Source: Sphingomonas brevis (GTDB lineage: Bacteria > Pseudomonadota > Alphaproteobacteria > Sphingomonadales > Sphingomonadaceae). Taken from it: 64,000 nucleotides of DNA. The position numbers and the translations under genes are program-made. The DNA is taken from the NCBI RefSeq assembly GCF_023516505.1, contig NZ_JAMGBB010000001.1, forward strand, positions 124,001-188,000, written 5' to 3'. Below, piece by piece: positions 18,390-26,881 of this stretch; the first letter of the stretch is position 1, and every line of letters begins with the position of its first letter. Under the pieces are notes generated by a model. It did no database searches, was not told the origin of the DNA, and saw only the letters and a program-made list of their open reading frames with translations.

Positions 18390-19757
18390 ATGGCATCCGC
18401 AGCCGAACAACTGGCCAGCAATCTTTCACTGGCGAGCTTCTCCAAGGCCACCGAGCTCAAGAAGCGTCTCTGGTTCACGCTTGGCGCCCTGGTGCTGTTC
18501 CGGCTGCTGTCCTTCGTTCCCATTCCCGGCATCGATCCGCGCGCGCTGGCTAACCTGTTCCAGACGCAGCAGGGTGGCGTGCTCGACTTCTTCAATACCT
18601 TCTCGGGCGGCAGCCTTTCGCGCATGTCGATCATCGCGCTGGGCGTGATGCCCTACATCACCGCGTCGATCGTGGTGCAGCTCGGCGCCTCGCTCTACGA
18701 GCCGTGGAAGGTGCTCAAGAAGGAAGGCGAGGTTGGGCGCAAGAAGCTCAACCAATATACCCGCTACCTGACCGTGCTCCTGACCACCGTGCAGGGCTAT
18801 TTCATCGCCGTCGGCCTGGAAGGCTGGGCGGCGACCAAGGGCATTTCCGCGGTTGTCGAACCGGGCATGCTGTTCCGCGTCGCTGCGACCATCAGCCTGG
18901 TCGGCGGCACGCTGTTCCTGATGTGGATCGGCGAGCAGATCACCAGCCGCGGCATCGGTAACGGCGTCTCGCTGATCATCATGGCCGGCATCGTCGCATC
19001 CATGCCGCAGCACCTTGCCCAGCTGTTCGAGGGCGGTCGTACCGGCACGCTCGATCCGCTGCTGGTGTTCGGAATTATCATCGCGGTGGTCGGCCTGGTG
19101 CTGTTCATTTGCTTCATGGAGCGCGCCCAGCGGCGGGTGCTGATCCAATATCCCAAGCGCCAGACAGCGCGCGGCATGATGCAGCAGGAGCGCAGCCACC
19201 TGCCGCTCAAGATCAACACCGCCGGCGTCATCCCGCCGATCTTCGCGTCGTCGCTGTTGCTGATGCCGCTGACGGTACTGCAGTTCGCCGGTGGTGGGGC
19301 AACGCCCGACAGCTCGTCGAGCGACTGGCTGATCACGCTCAGCACCTATCTTCAGCACGGCGCTCCGCTCTATCTGCTGCTCTATGCCGGCGGCATCGTC
19401 TTCTTCTGCTTCTTCTACACCGCGGTGCAGTTCAATTCGGAAGAGACGGCCGAAAATCTGAAGCGCCACGGCGGCTTCATCCCCGGTATCCGTCCGGGCA
19501 AGGCGACCGAGCAATATTTCGATTATCTGCTCAACCGGATCACGGTGATCGGCGCGGCATATCTGGCGACGATCTGCCTGATCCCGGAGATTGCGCTGAG
19601 CCAGGCCGGCGTGCCCTTCTACCTCGGCGGCACCAGCCTGCTGATCGTGGTCAATGTGACCATGGATACGGTCAGCCAGATCCAGAGCCACTTGATCGCC
19701 CATCAATATGGGGATTTGATCAAGAAGGCGAAGCTCAAGGGTGCGCGCCGCCGCTAG
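18390..19757 (+). CDS. secY: Protein translocase subunit SecY
   Basis: 455 residues with ten predicted membrane helices. Diagnostic segments are FVPIPGIDP near helix 1, MPYITASIVVQL in helix 2, INTAGVIPPIFASSLL in helix 7, and the C-terminal NRITVIGAAYLATICLIPE and SHLIAHQYGDLIKKAKLKGARRR. SecY forms the membrane channel with SecE and SecG and is driven by SecA or the ribosome. Inner-membrane protein. It is the penultimate gene of the block; 31 bases separate it from the adk TTG. Confidence 0.98.
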   Translation: MASAAEQLASNLSLASFSKATELKKRLWFTLGALVLFRLLSFVPIPGIDPRALANLFQTQQGGVLDFFNTFSGGSLSRMSIIALGVMPYITASIVVQLGASLYEPWKVLKKEGEVGRKKLNQYTRYLTVLLTTVQGYFIAVGLEGWAATKGISAVVEPGMLFRVAATISLVGGTLFLMWIGEQITSRGIGNGVSLIIMAGIVASMPQHLAQLFEGGRTGTLDPLLVFGIIIAVVGLVLFICFMERAQRRVLIQYPKRQTARGMMQQERSHLPLKINTAGVIPPIFASSLLLMPLTVLQFAGGGATPDSSSSDWLITLSTYLQHGAPLYLLLYAGGIVFFCFFYTAVQFNSEETAENLKRHGGFIPGIRPGKATEQYFDYLLNRITVIGAAYLATICLIPEIALSQAGVPFYLGGTSLLIVVNVTMDTVSQIQSHLIAHQYGDLIKKAKLKGARRR

Positions 19758-19788
19758 GGAGCGGCGCCGCTCCGGGAGGGGAGAGGCT

Positions 19789-20433
19789 TTGGATATCATT
19801 CTTCTGGGACCGCCGGGCGCGGGCAAGGGAACCCAGGCTCAGCGATTGGTCGCCAATCGCGGCATGATCCAGCTGTCGACCGGCGACATGTTGCGTGAAG
19901 CGGTCGCCAAGGGCACCCCCACCGGCCTCAAGGCCAAAGCGGTGATGGAAGCCGGCGAGCTGGTCAGCGACGCGATCGTTTCCGCGCTCATCGGCGAACG
20001 CCTGGACGATTGCTCTGGCAGTGGCGCGATCTTTGACGGCTTCCCACGGACCAAGCATCAGGCCGCCGCGCTCGAGATTTTGCTTGGTCAGCGCGACCGC
20101 AAGCTCAACTATGTCATCGAGCTTGTGGTTGACGAGGAAGCGCTGGTCGAGCGGATCACGGGCCGCTTCACCTGCGCCAATTGCGGCGCCAGCTATCACG
20201 ACAAATTCCATCGGCCCAAGGTTGACGGCACCTGCGACGTGTGCGGCCATCATGAATTCAAGCGGCGGCCTGACGACAATGAGCAGACGGTGCGTACGCG
20301 GATGGCCGAATATCGTGCCAAGACCGCGCCGATCCTTCCTTATTACGAGGAAAAAGGTCTCGTCCGGCGGGTCGACGGCATGGGCAGCGTCGAGGAAGTC
20401 GCCGCGGCGATCGACGCGATTTTAGACAGCTGA
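19789..20433 (+). CDS. adk: Adenylate kinase (zinc-binding LID, TTG start)
   Basis: 214 residues if translation starts at TTG 19789 (DIILLGPPGAGKGT), with GGGAGG about 9 bases before. No ATG is available, and the only upstream in-frame start, GTG 19741, lies within secY. The Walker A loop is GPPGAGKGT. The LID contains a four-cysteine zinc site, CANC and CDVC, followed by RPDDN. The enzyme balances ATP, ADP and AMP in the cytoplasm. In most relatives rpsM follows; here a repeat and an unrelated gene do. Confidence 0.93.
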   Translation: MDIILLGPPGAGKGTQAQRLVANRGMIQLSTGDMLREAVAKGTPTGLKAKAVMEAGELVSDAIVSALIGERLDDCSGSGAIFDGFPRTKHQAAALEILLGQRDRKLNYVIELVVDEEALVERITGRFTCANCGASYHDKFHRPKVDGTCDVCGHHEFKRRPDDNEQTVRTRMAEYRAKTAPILPYYEEKGLVRRVDGMGSVEEVAAAIDAILDS

Positions 20434-20444
20434 GCGCAACCAAT

Positions 20445-20524
20445 CGTCATTGCGAGGCGCGTAGCGCCGTGGCAATCCAGGCATGGGCGTGGGACTGGAT
20501 TGCTTCGCTGCGCTCGCAATGACG
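20445..20524. repeat. Dispersed palindromic repeat (TCATTGCGAG family) after adk
   Basis: Outer arms CGTCATTGCGAG (20445-20456) and CTCGCAATGACG (20513-20524) are a perfect 12-base inverted repeat. A nested 9-base pair, GCAATCCAG (20472-20480) and CTGGATTGC (20495-20503), lies inside. The same family occurs at 36205-36270. It fills the gap between adk and the next gene, at the point where rpsM-rpsK-rpoA-rplQ would be expected. Confidence 0.85.
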
Positions 20525-20534
20525 GGGTAATTCC

Positions 20535-21074
20535 ATGCGTTTCGCGCTCTTGCTTCCGACCCTTCTCATGACCGCACCTGCCTCTGCCGAAGTTATCAGC
20601 TCCGGCCCCAACGGCTTCGAGGTGCAGGAAGTCGTCAACCTGGTCGTTCCCCAGCCTAGTGCCTACGCCGCCTTCGGTCAGGTTGGCCAATGGTGGAACA
20701 AGGAGCACACCTATTCGGGTGATTCGGCTCGATTATCGCTGCAGCTGCGTCCGGGCGGCTGCTTTTGCGAGCCGCTGGAGGGCGGAGGCGGGGTCGAGCA
20801 TATGCGCGTCGCCTATCTAAAGCCGGGCGAGCAGCTTGTGATGACCGGTAGCCTCGGTCCTCTGCTTTACCAGGCGACGACGGGCGTCATGGACGTCAAG
20901 TTCGAGCGGATCGCCGGTGGAACGCGAGTGACGATGAACTATCGCGCGGCCGGCTTCGCCAACAGCGACGGGGACAAGCTGGCGCCGCTGGTCGACCAGG
21001 TGCTGGCGGACCAGATGAAGCGCTACCGGACCTATGCCGCGAAAGCGCCGAAGCCGGATACGCTCAAGCCCTGA
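20535..21074 (+). CDS. Exported SRPBCC-domain protein
   Basis: 179 residues. Residues 1-18 (MRFALLLPTLLMTAPASA) are a signal peptide. The rest has the START-like/AHSA1 pattern: PQPSAYAAFGQVGQWWNKEHTYSG at the N-terminal helix, an inner beta-sheet, and a long C-terminal helix (LVDQVLADQMKRYRTYAA). Such proteins bind hydrophobic ligands or act as chaperone modifiers. The ligand is not predictable. The start lies 10 bases after the repeat. Confidence 0.8.
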   Translation: MRFALLLPTLLMTAPASAEVISSGPNGFEVQEVVNLVVPQPSAYAAFGQVGQWWNKEHTYSGDSARLSLQLRPGGCFCEPLEGGGGVEHMRVAYLKPGEQLVMTGSLGPLLYQATTGVMDVKFERIAGGTRVTMNYRAAGFANSDGDKLAPLVDQVLADQMKRYRTYAAKAPKPDTLKP

Positions 21075-21078
21075 TCGA

Positions 21079-21570
21079 CTAGGCCTTAACCAGCGTCACG
21101 GTCCGCCAGGCCGGCGTATCGGCGGTCGGCATATGATCCTCATAAGCGATTTCGCGCCAGCGTTCGTTTGAGCGCAGGTCGGGCATCGACACGTCGCCGT
21201 CGACTTCGGCGATGACCTCCGTCAGCTCGATCTTGTCGGCGATCGGCTCGAACAGGTCGAAGATCGCGGCGCCCCCGATGACCGAAATCGGCGAGCTGCC
21301 GGCGGCGGCGATCGCGCTGTCGACGTCGTGGACGACGTCGACCCCTGCGACATTCCAGTTCGCGTCATGGGTCATGACGATGTGCTGACGGCCCGGCAGG
21401 ATGCCGGGCAGGCTATCGAAGGTCTTGCGGCCCATGATCATCGCGCTGCCCATGGTCAGCCGCTTGAAACGCTTCAAATCGCCTGGAATGTGCCAGGGAA
21501 GCGTGCCGTCCTTGCCGATCACACCGTTTATCGCGCGGGCGAGGACGATGGTTATCTGGGGGCGAGCCAT
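21079..21570 (-). CDS. folA: Dihydrofolate reductase
   Basis: 163 residues. The N-terminal motif IVLARAINGVIGKDGTLPWHIPGDLKRFK carries the Asp (D31) that donates a proton to dihydrofolate, and GRKTFDSLP and IGGAAIFDLF form the NADPH site. It reduces dihydrofolate to tetrahydrofolate for thymidylate and purine synthesis. thyA lies separately at 60.9 kb. The reading frame is complete and convergent with the SRPBCC gene. Confidence 0.96.
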   Translation of the reverse strand: MARPQITIVLARAINGVIGKDGTLPWHIPGDLKRFKRLTMGSAMIMGRKTFDSLPGILPGRQHIVMTHDANWNVAGVDVVHDVDSAIAAAGSSPISVIGGAAIFDLFEPIADKIELTEVIAEVDGDVSMPDLRSNERWREIAYEDHMPTADTPAWRTVTLVKA

Positions 21571-21616
21571 GGCATGAACCTTGCCTCAAGGGCGCGGCTT
21601 TGCAAAGCCTAAGGCG

Positions 21617-22933
21617 ATGATCCGAACCATCCTGGCGGCGGCCGTCCTCACGCTCATGGCTAGCTCGGCGAATGCCGAGACCGTTCAACTGCGCGCCGGG
21701 CACCTGATCGATCCCGGCAGCGGCAGCGTGACTCACGATCGGCTGCTGACCCTGACCGACGGCAAAATCGTCCGGGATGAGGCGTGGGATGGCGGGAAGC
21801 GCGAGGGAAGCCTGATCGACTGGTCAGGCAAATGGGTGCTGCCCGGCCTGATCGACCTTCATACACACGTCGCCGACGGCTATGGCAACAGCGACGATCC
21901 GGCCGAGCCGCTGAAGCACAGCGAGGGCGAGACGATCCTCAAGGGCGCCGAGATGGCCCGCATCACATTGCATAGCGGCTTCACCACGGTTCGCGATGTC
22001 GGCGTCTATCGCGGCCTGACCGATGTTGCCCTGCGCAATGCGATCGCGGCGGGTGAGATAGAAGGGCCGCGGATGATCGTCGCCGGCGGCTACATCACCA
22101 TTCCGGGCGGCGGCGGAGCGGTAACCGGGGCCAAGCCCGGCACGGTAATCGGGCCGGAATTTCGGATCGGCGAGGTGCGCGGGCCGGACGAGGCGCGGAC
22201 CCGGGTAAAGGCGATGATCGACGGCGGCGCCGATTTCATCAAGCTGATCGCGACCGGTGCGGTCCTGGCGATTGGCAGCGAACCGGGCGCGCTTGAACTG
22301 ACTCCGGAGGAAATGAGGGCGGCCTGCGACCAGGCCAAGAGCATGGGCAAATATTGCATCGCCCACGCGCATGGCGCTGACGGGATCAAGGCGGCGATCC
22401 GGGCCGGCGCGCGGACCATCGAGCATGCCTCGCTGATCGATGACGAAGGCCTGCGCATGGCCAAGGAACGCGGCGTCTGGCTCGACATGGACATTTATGA
22501 CGGCGATTGGATCGAGGAAGTCGGGACCCGCGAGGGTTGGCCGGCCGAATATCTGAAGAAGAACCGCGACACGACCGACCTCCAGCGGGATGGCTTCGCG
22601 AAGGCGGTCAAGCTCGGCGTGCCACTGACCTTCGGGACCGACGCCGGCGTCTATCCGCATGGCTATAACGCGCGGCAATTCGGCTATATGGTCCGCTATG
22701 GAATGCCCCCGATGCAGGCGCTAGCCAGCGCGACTAGCGAGGCAGCCAAGGCGCTTGGCCGCGACGATTTGGGATCGGTTGCGCCCGGCCATGTCGCTGA
22801 CTTCGTTGCGGTCGACCGCGATCCGCTCGGCGACGTGACCGTTCTGCAATGTGTTGCCGGAGTGGTTCAGGGAGGAAGGCTAATCTATCGAGGCGACGCG
22901 GCGGCGCGTTGCGACCGCTGGAAGCATCCGTGA
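21617..22933 (+). CDS. Exported metal-dependent amidohydrolase
   Basis: 438 residues from ATG 21617; the longer frame adds only an unlikely leader. Residues 1-20 form a signal peptide. The amidohydrolase motifs are GLIDLHTHV (His82, His84), KLIATG (probable carboxylated or bridging Lys), AHAHG, EHASLID and FGTDAG, and a composite beta domain precedes and follows. Relatives include imidazolonepropionase-like and Xaa-Pro dipeptidase-like enzymes acting on cyclic amides or dipeptides. Substrate is undetermined. It overlaps the next gene by 4 bases. Confidence 0.88.
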   Translation: MIRTILAAAVLTLMASSANAETVQLRAGHLIDPGSGSVTHDRLLTLTDGKIVRDEAWDGGKREGSLIDWSGKWVLPGLIDLHTHVADGYGNSDDPAEPLKHSEGETILKGAEMARITLHSGFTTVRDVGVYRGLTDVALRNAIAAGEIEGPRMIVAGGYITIPGGGGAVTGAKPGTVIGPEFRIGEVRGPDEARTRVKAMIDGGADFIKLIATGAVLAIGSEPGALELTPEEMRAACDQAKSMGKYCIAHAHGADGIKAAIRAGARTIEHASLIDDEGLRMAKERGVWLDMDIYDGDWIEEVGTREGWPAEYLKKNRDTTDLQRDGFAKAVKLGVPLTFGTDAGVYPHGYNARQFGYMVRYGMPPMQALASATSEAAKALGRDDLGSVAPGHVADFVAVDRDPLGDVTVLQCVAGVVQGGRLIYRGDAAARCDRWKHP

Positions 22934-24345
22934 GCGACCCACTGAAGCTGGTCGAGGCCGTGAGGGCACGGTTGGGCCCGAAGGCGGTCCTGACCGATCC
23001 AGCCGACATCGAGCCATGGGCAACCGACTGGCGTGGCCGCTGGCACGGTAAGTCGGTGGCAATTCTCCAGCCAAGTTCGACCGAAGAAGTCGCGGCCATC
23101 GTTGCGTTGGCGAGCGAAAATGGCGTGCCGCTGGTCCCGCAAGGAGGAAATAGTTCGATGGTCGGCGGGGCAACGCCGCCTGCGGACGGGTCGGCGCTGA
23201 TCCTGTCGCTCAGGCGGATGAACCGGATCCGGTCGATCGATCGCGGAGCGATGCGTGCGGTCGCCGACGCTGGCGTCATCCTGCAATCGCTGCACGAAGC
23301 TGCATTAGAGCATGGTCTGCGCTTTCCACTGACCCTTGGCGCCAAGGGAAGCGCGACCGTAGGCGGGCTCATCTCGACCAATGCCGGTGGCACGCAGGTA
23401 CTGAGGTTCGGGCCAATGCGCGCGCTGGCCGACGGGATCGAGGCGGTGCTGCCAGACGGAACCGTCCATGACGGGCTCACCGGCCTTAAGAAGGACAATC
23501 GCGGCTACAGCCTCGACCAGCTGCTGGTCGGGGCCGAAGGGACGCTAGGCATCGTCACTGCCGCGCGGCTCAAGCTGGTGCCGGCGATCCATTTGCGTGC
23601 CGTGGCCTGGCTGGGCCTTTCGAGCCCGCAAAAGGCGCTCGATACGCTGCGCGCCCTGGAAGCGGATACTGACCGGATCGAAGGGTTCGAGATATTGCCG
23701 CAGGAATCGCTCGACGCGGCGCTCCGGCATATTCCCGGCACGCGTGCGCCGCTCGACAGCCGCCACGAATGGCATGCACTTGTCGAGGCCACTACACATG
23801 GCGCTGACGCCGAGCCGCCGGCCGAGCTGCTGACGCGCCTGCTGGCGCCGCTGGTCGAGCGTGGAGTGGTCGAAAATGCGACCATCTCAGCGACGGAGGC
23901 GCAGGCCGAGGCTTTCTGGCGGATCCGCGACAGCCTGTCGGAGGCGGAGCGTGCCGCGTTTGGCCCGGCGACCCAGCACGACATCAGTGTCGCGGTCGAG
24001 GACATGCCCTTGTTCATGGCCGAAGCGGCCGCCGAGGTGGAGCGGGCGTTCCCGGGCACGTCGGCATCGGGCTTCGGCCACCTGGGCGACGGAAACATTC
24101 ATTTCCACGTCCGCGCGGGGACGAGGGGCGGGCCTGATTGGCTCGAGCAGGAGGGCAATGCGGTGCAGTGGCTGGTCGATGACCTCGTCATTGCTGCCGG
24201 CGGCTCGATCAGCGCCGAGCATGGCATCGGGGTGATGAAGAGAGACGAGCTGGCGCGCTTGCAGCCTGACCGGGTACGCCATCTGCGCGCGATCAAGGCA
24301 GCGCTCGACCCCAAGGGATTGATGAACCCCGGCAAGCTGGTTTGA
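22930..24345 (+). CDS. FAD-binding oxidoreductase (GlcD / D-2-hydroxyacid dehydrogenase family)
   Basis: 471 residues from GTG 22930, which overlaps the upstream TGA (GTGA). The FAD domain shows VPLVPQGGNSSMVGGATP and LGAKGSATVGGLISTNAGG. The C-terminal domain shows GFGHLGDGNIHFHVR and the family end KAALDPKGLMNPGKLV. Members oxidise D-lactate, glycolate or D-2-hydroxyglutarate using a flavin. No membrane segment or Fe-S gene is adjacent. Coupling with the amidohydrolase suggests shared expression. Confidence 0.9.
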   Translation: MSDPLKLVEAVRARLGPKAVLTDPADIEPWATDWRGRWHGKSVAILQPSSTEEVAAIVALASENGVPLVPQGGNSSMVGGATPPADGSALILSLRRMNRIRSIDRGAMRAVADAGVILQSLHEAALEHGLRFPLTLGAKGSATVGGLISTNAGGTQVLRFGPMRALADGIEAVLPDGTVHDGLTGLKKDNRGYSLDQLLVGAEGTLGIVTAARLKLVPAIHLRAVAWLGLSSPQKALDTLRALEADTDRIEGFEILPQESLDAALRHIPGTRAPLDSRHEWHALVEATTHGADAEPPAELLTRLLAPLVERGVVENATISATEAQAEAFWRIRDSLSEAERAAFGPATQHDISVAVEDMPLFMAEAAAEVERAFPGTSASGFGHLGDGNIHFHVRAGTRGGPDWLEQEGNAVQWLVDDLVIAAGGSISAEHGIGVMKRDELARLQPDRVRHLRAIKAALDPKGLMNPGKLV

Positions 24346-24394
24346 CCGCAAGCAGCGGGGAGCCGAGCGATCATTGTCGTGGCAGACCCGGCCA

Positions 24395-25123
24395 ATGCTG
24401 AAACAAACTTCATCGCCAAGCATCGTCGAGCGCGTCGCCGCCGTCGATTGGGACAATGTCTACGCCAGTCTGGACCGACAGGGCTGGGCCGTGCTGCCCG
24501 GCCTGCTGAGTGGCGGCGAGTGCGAGGCAACATCAGCACTGTACGGACCGGGCGAAACCTTTCGCGGCCATGTCGTGATGGCGCGCCATGGTTTCGGGCA
24601 GGGCGAGTACCGCTATTTTGCCTACCCGCTGCCGGTGCTCGTCGGGCAGTTACGGTCTGCGCTCTATCCGCAGCTAGTACCGGTGGCCAACGCCTGGCAC
24701 GAGCGAATGGGCATGGATGTGCGCTTTCCAGCCGAGCATGCCGAGTTCCTGGAACGGTGCCATAAGGCCGGGCAGGCGCGGGCGACCCCGCTGCTGCTCA
24801 AATATGGGCCGGGCGACTATAATTGCCTGCACCAGGACCTTTACGGCGAGCATGTCTTCCCGCTGCAGGTCGCCGTGCTCCTGTCATCGCCCGGCAAGGA
24901 CTTCGACGGCGGTGAATTCGTGCTGACGGAGCAAAGGCCGCGGATGCAATCGCGCGCGTCGGTTGTGCCGCTCGCCAAGGGCGATGCGGTGATCTTTGCC
25001 GTCAATTCGCGCCCGCATCGGGGTTCGCGCGGCGACTATCGGGTCAAGCTGCGCCATGGGGTCAGCATGGTGCGGTCGGGAAAGCGTCACACGCTGGGGG
25101 TTATCTTCCACGATGCGGCTTGA
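24395..25123 (+). CDS. 2OG-Fe(II) oxygenase family protein
   Basis: 242 residues from ATG 24395; a TTG at 24374 is also possible. The Fe(II) ligands appear as HQD (His146, Asp148) and His208 in RPHRGSRGDYRVKLRHG, where the following Arg would hold 2-oxoglutarate. An N-terminal helical region (DNVYASLDRQGWAVLPGLLS) precedes the double-stranded beta-helix. It is close to prolyl-4-hydroxylase-like proteins of unknown substrate. No obvious partner gene. Confidence 0.82.
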   Translation: MLKQTSSPSIVERVAAVDWDNVYASLDRQGWAVLPGLLSGGECEATSALYGPGETFRGHVVMARHGFGQGEYRYFAYPLPVLVGQLRSALYPQLVPVANAWHERMGMDVRFPAEHAEFLERCHKAGQARATPLLLKYGPGDYNCLHQDLYGEHVFPLQVAVLLSSPGKDFDGGEFVLTEQRPRMQSRASVVPLAKGDAVIFAVNSRPHRGSRGDYRVKLRHGVSMVRSGKRHTLGVIFHDAA

Positions 25124-25127
25124 GAAA

Positions 25128-25204
25128 TGGCGCGCCCGGCAGGAGTCGAACCTGCGACCTCATGCTTAGAAGGCACGTGCTCTATCCAGCTGAGCTACGG
25201 GCGC
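25128..25204 (-). tRNA. tRNA-Arg (anticodon TCT)
   Basis: The minus-strand sequence folds into a full cloverleaf. The acceptor is GCGCCCG/CGGGCGC, the D-arm GCTC..GAGC, the anticodon stem CGTGC/GCATG with loop CTTCTAA (anticodon TCT), and the T-arm GCAGG-TTCGACT-CCTGC. The discriminator is G and CCA is encoded. It reads AGA codons. It sits between the oxygenase gene and purQ. Confidence 0.95.
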
Positions 25205-25253
25205 GCGATGGGGTGGCTTATGACCCGGCGCGAAGCGCCGCAAGACGGGCGCC

Positions 25254-25919
25254 TTAACTAACCGCCTCCAGCAGCCCTTCGAACAGTCGTCTGCCGTCGG
25301 TGTTGCCATGCGCGGTTTCCAGCGCTCGCTCCGGGTGCGGCATCATGCCGAGGACATTGCCCTGGCCATTGAGGATGCCGGCGATGCTGCGCGCGGAGCC
25401 ATTGACGTCGCCGGTATAGCGGAAGGCAACGCGGCCATCGCCCTCAAGCCGGTCGAGGGTGGCAGCGTCCGCCTGATAATTGCCGTCATGGTGCGCAACC
25501 GGAATGCTGATGTCCTCACCCGACTTGTAAGCGCTGGTGAAGATCGACTGGCTGTTTTCGACCCTGAGGCCGACAGAGCGGCAGACGAAGTGCAGCCCGG
25601 CGTTACGCATCAACGCACCGGGCAGCAGGCCCGCCTCGGTCAGCACCTGAAAGCCGTTGCATATGCCAAGCACGGGAACGCCGCGATTGGCCGCCTCGGC
25701 CACCGCGCCCATGATCGGAGAACGCGCCGCCATGGCGCCCGACCGGAGATAGTCGCCGTAGGAAAAGCCGCCGGGGATGGCGATGAAGTCGGTGCCGTCG
25801 GGAAGCTCGCTTGTCCGATGCCAGACCATTGCCGGGGCCCGGCCGGTGACCTGCTCGATGGCGACGGCAAGGTCGCGGTCGCAGTTGGAACCGGGGAAGA
25901 CGAGGACCGCGCTTTTCAT
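25254..25919 (-). CDS. purQ: Phosphoribosylformylglycinamidine synthase, glutaminase subunit
   Basis: 222 residues from ATG 25919 ([18 protein letters not shown]). The class I glutaminase motifs are [11 protein letters not shown] with the nucleophilic Cys and the His/Glu pair in MMPHPERA. PurQ passes ammonia to PurL in step 4 of purine synthesis, converting FGAR to FGAM. The gene overlaps purS by 4 bases. purL is not in the window. Confidence 0.97.
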   Translation of the reverse strand: MKSAVLVFPGSNCDRDLAVAIEQVTGRAPAMVWHRTSELPDGTDFIAIPGGFSYGDYLRSGAMAARSPIMGAVAEAANRGVPVLGICNGFQVLTEAGLLPGALMRNAGLHFVCRSVGLRVENSQSIFTSAYKSGEDISIPVAHHDGNYQADAATLDRLEGDGRVAFRYTGDVNGSARSIAGILNGQGNVLGMMPHPERALETAHGNTDGRRLFEGLLEAVS

Positions 25920-26179
25920 GCCTGTGCCGAGCTCAGTCGAGGTGCGTTTTCCAGCTTCTCGATCTTGAAATTCTCGATCACGGTGTTGGCCAGTAGCTTG
26001 CGGCACATATCGGCGATTTCGTCGTCGCTAGTGCCATCGGCCAGCTCAAGCTCGATCAGCTTGCCGGCCCGGACGTCCGTCACTCCGCCGAAGCCAAGCC
26101 CCTCAAGCGCATGGTGGATCGCCTTGCCCTGGGGGTCGAGGACTCCGGGCTTCAGGGTTACGAACACACGGGCTTTCAT
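25916..26179 (-). CDS. purS: Phosphoribosylformylglycinamidine synthase subunit PurS
   Basis: 87 residues from ATG 26179 ([21 protein letters not shown]). The protein matches the small PurS family, with [15 protein letters not shown] and [15 protein letters not shown]. PurS holds the PurQ-PurL complex together in organisms with small PurL. The stop overlaps the purQ start (ATGA). Upstream codons are in frame but lack a better start. Confidence 0.96.
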   Translation of the reverse strand: MKARVFVTLKPGVLDPQGKAIHHALEGLGFGGVTDVRAGKLIELELADGTSDDEIADMCRKLLANTVIENFKIEKLENAPRLSSAQA

Positions 26180-26319
26180 GGGGTCGGCCTTTCGCTCGAG
26201 GGCAGCTGGCGGCCCTATGCCGCGACGTCTCCCGGGGAGCAAGCTTTACCGGATTTTTACCCTTTTGTGACGTAACCATCCCGCCGGAATCTCGGACCCG
26301 GCGGTTGTGGAGTGGAACA

Positions 26320-26472
26320 ATGGTTGTCGGCATTGCCGCCATGATGTTCGTCGCGCTGTTCGGTTGGGGCCAGGATTATTTCCATTGGTCCGATCCGAGC
26401 GGACGGGTTCAGCTCGCGCTGTTCACCTCATTCGTCCTCGGCATCATCTGCGGATTCAAGACCAAGCAGTGA
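26320..26472 (+). CDS. Small membrane protein, unknown function
   Basis: 50 residues, ATG 26320 to TGA 26472, with a GTGGAG ribosome binding site. The two hydrophobic segments are ~1-15 (MVVGIAAMMFVALFG) and ~32-46 (LALFTSFVLGIICGF), with a Trp/Asp loop between. A perfect CCGCCGG/CCGGCGG hairpin (26281-26304) lies just upstream and could affect expression. The codon use fits its neighbours. No family is recognised; coding is likely but not certain. Confidence 0.6.
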   Translation: MVVGIAAMMFVALFGWGQDYFHWSDPSGRVQLALFTSFVLGIICGFKTKQ

Positions 26473-26503
26473 CCCGCCGGTAAGGCTGCGCTAGGGGGAC
26501 GGC

Positions 26504-26881
26504 ATGCAGCCGTTACCGCCATACGCACAGCTTTTGAGATTAAGAACCGAAGAGGACGGCGCGGAGCTCCGCTTCGTGATGCCATTCCACGAGGATGTCG
26601 TCGGCCGGCCGGGCTACCTCCACGGCGGGGCGATTGCCGGGCTGCTCGAATTTGCCGCTTTTACGGCGCTGACCCGCGCCGTCGGCGAGCATGTCGTCAA
26701 GAAGCCGATTACCGTCACGGTCGACTATATGCGGGGCGGGACGCCGCAGGACACATTCGCCGAAGCCAAGATCGAGCGGTTGGGCGGCCGGATTGCCAAT
26801 GTCGAGGCCTATGCCTGGCAGTCGGACCGCGACCGGCTGATCGCGGCGGCGCGGATCAACTTCCTGATCGCCCGGTCCTAA
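26504..26881 (+). CDS. PaaI-type hotdog thioesterase
   Basis: 125 residues with the hotdog fold signature YLHGGAIAGLLEFAAF (the HGG motif near the active site) and a conserved GRIANVEAYAW strand. PaaI-like enzymes hydrolyse acyl-CoA, often phenylacetyl- or aryl-acyl-CoA. It converges with the acyl-CoA dehydrogenase at 26878 with a 4-base stop overlap, placing it at the edge of the acyl-CoA cluster, where it could release CoA from dead-end intermediates. Confidence 0.82.
   Translation: MQPLPPYAQLLRLRTEEDGAELRFVMPFHEDVVGRPGYLHGGAIAGLLEFAAFTALTRAVGEHVVKKPITVTVDYMRGGTPQDTFAEAKIERLGGRIANVEAYAWQSDRDRLIAAARINFLIARS

Noticed and set aside
18426-19826. 466-codon minus-strand frame across secY
   Set aside because: Shadow of secY: composition is His/Asp/Arg-rich, typical of the reverse complement of a membrane gene.
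25128-25204. tRNA as an integration site for a mobile element
   Set aside because: No integrase, direct repeat of the tRNA end or phage-like gene is visible around either tRNA.
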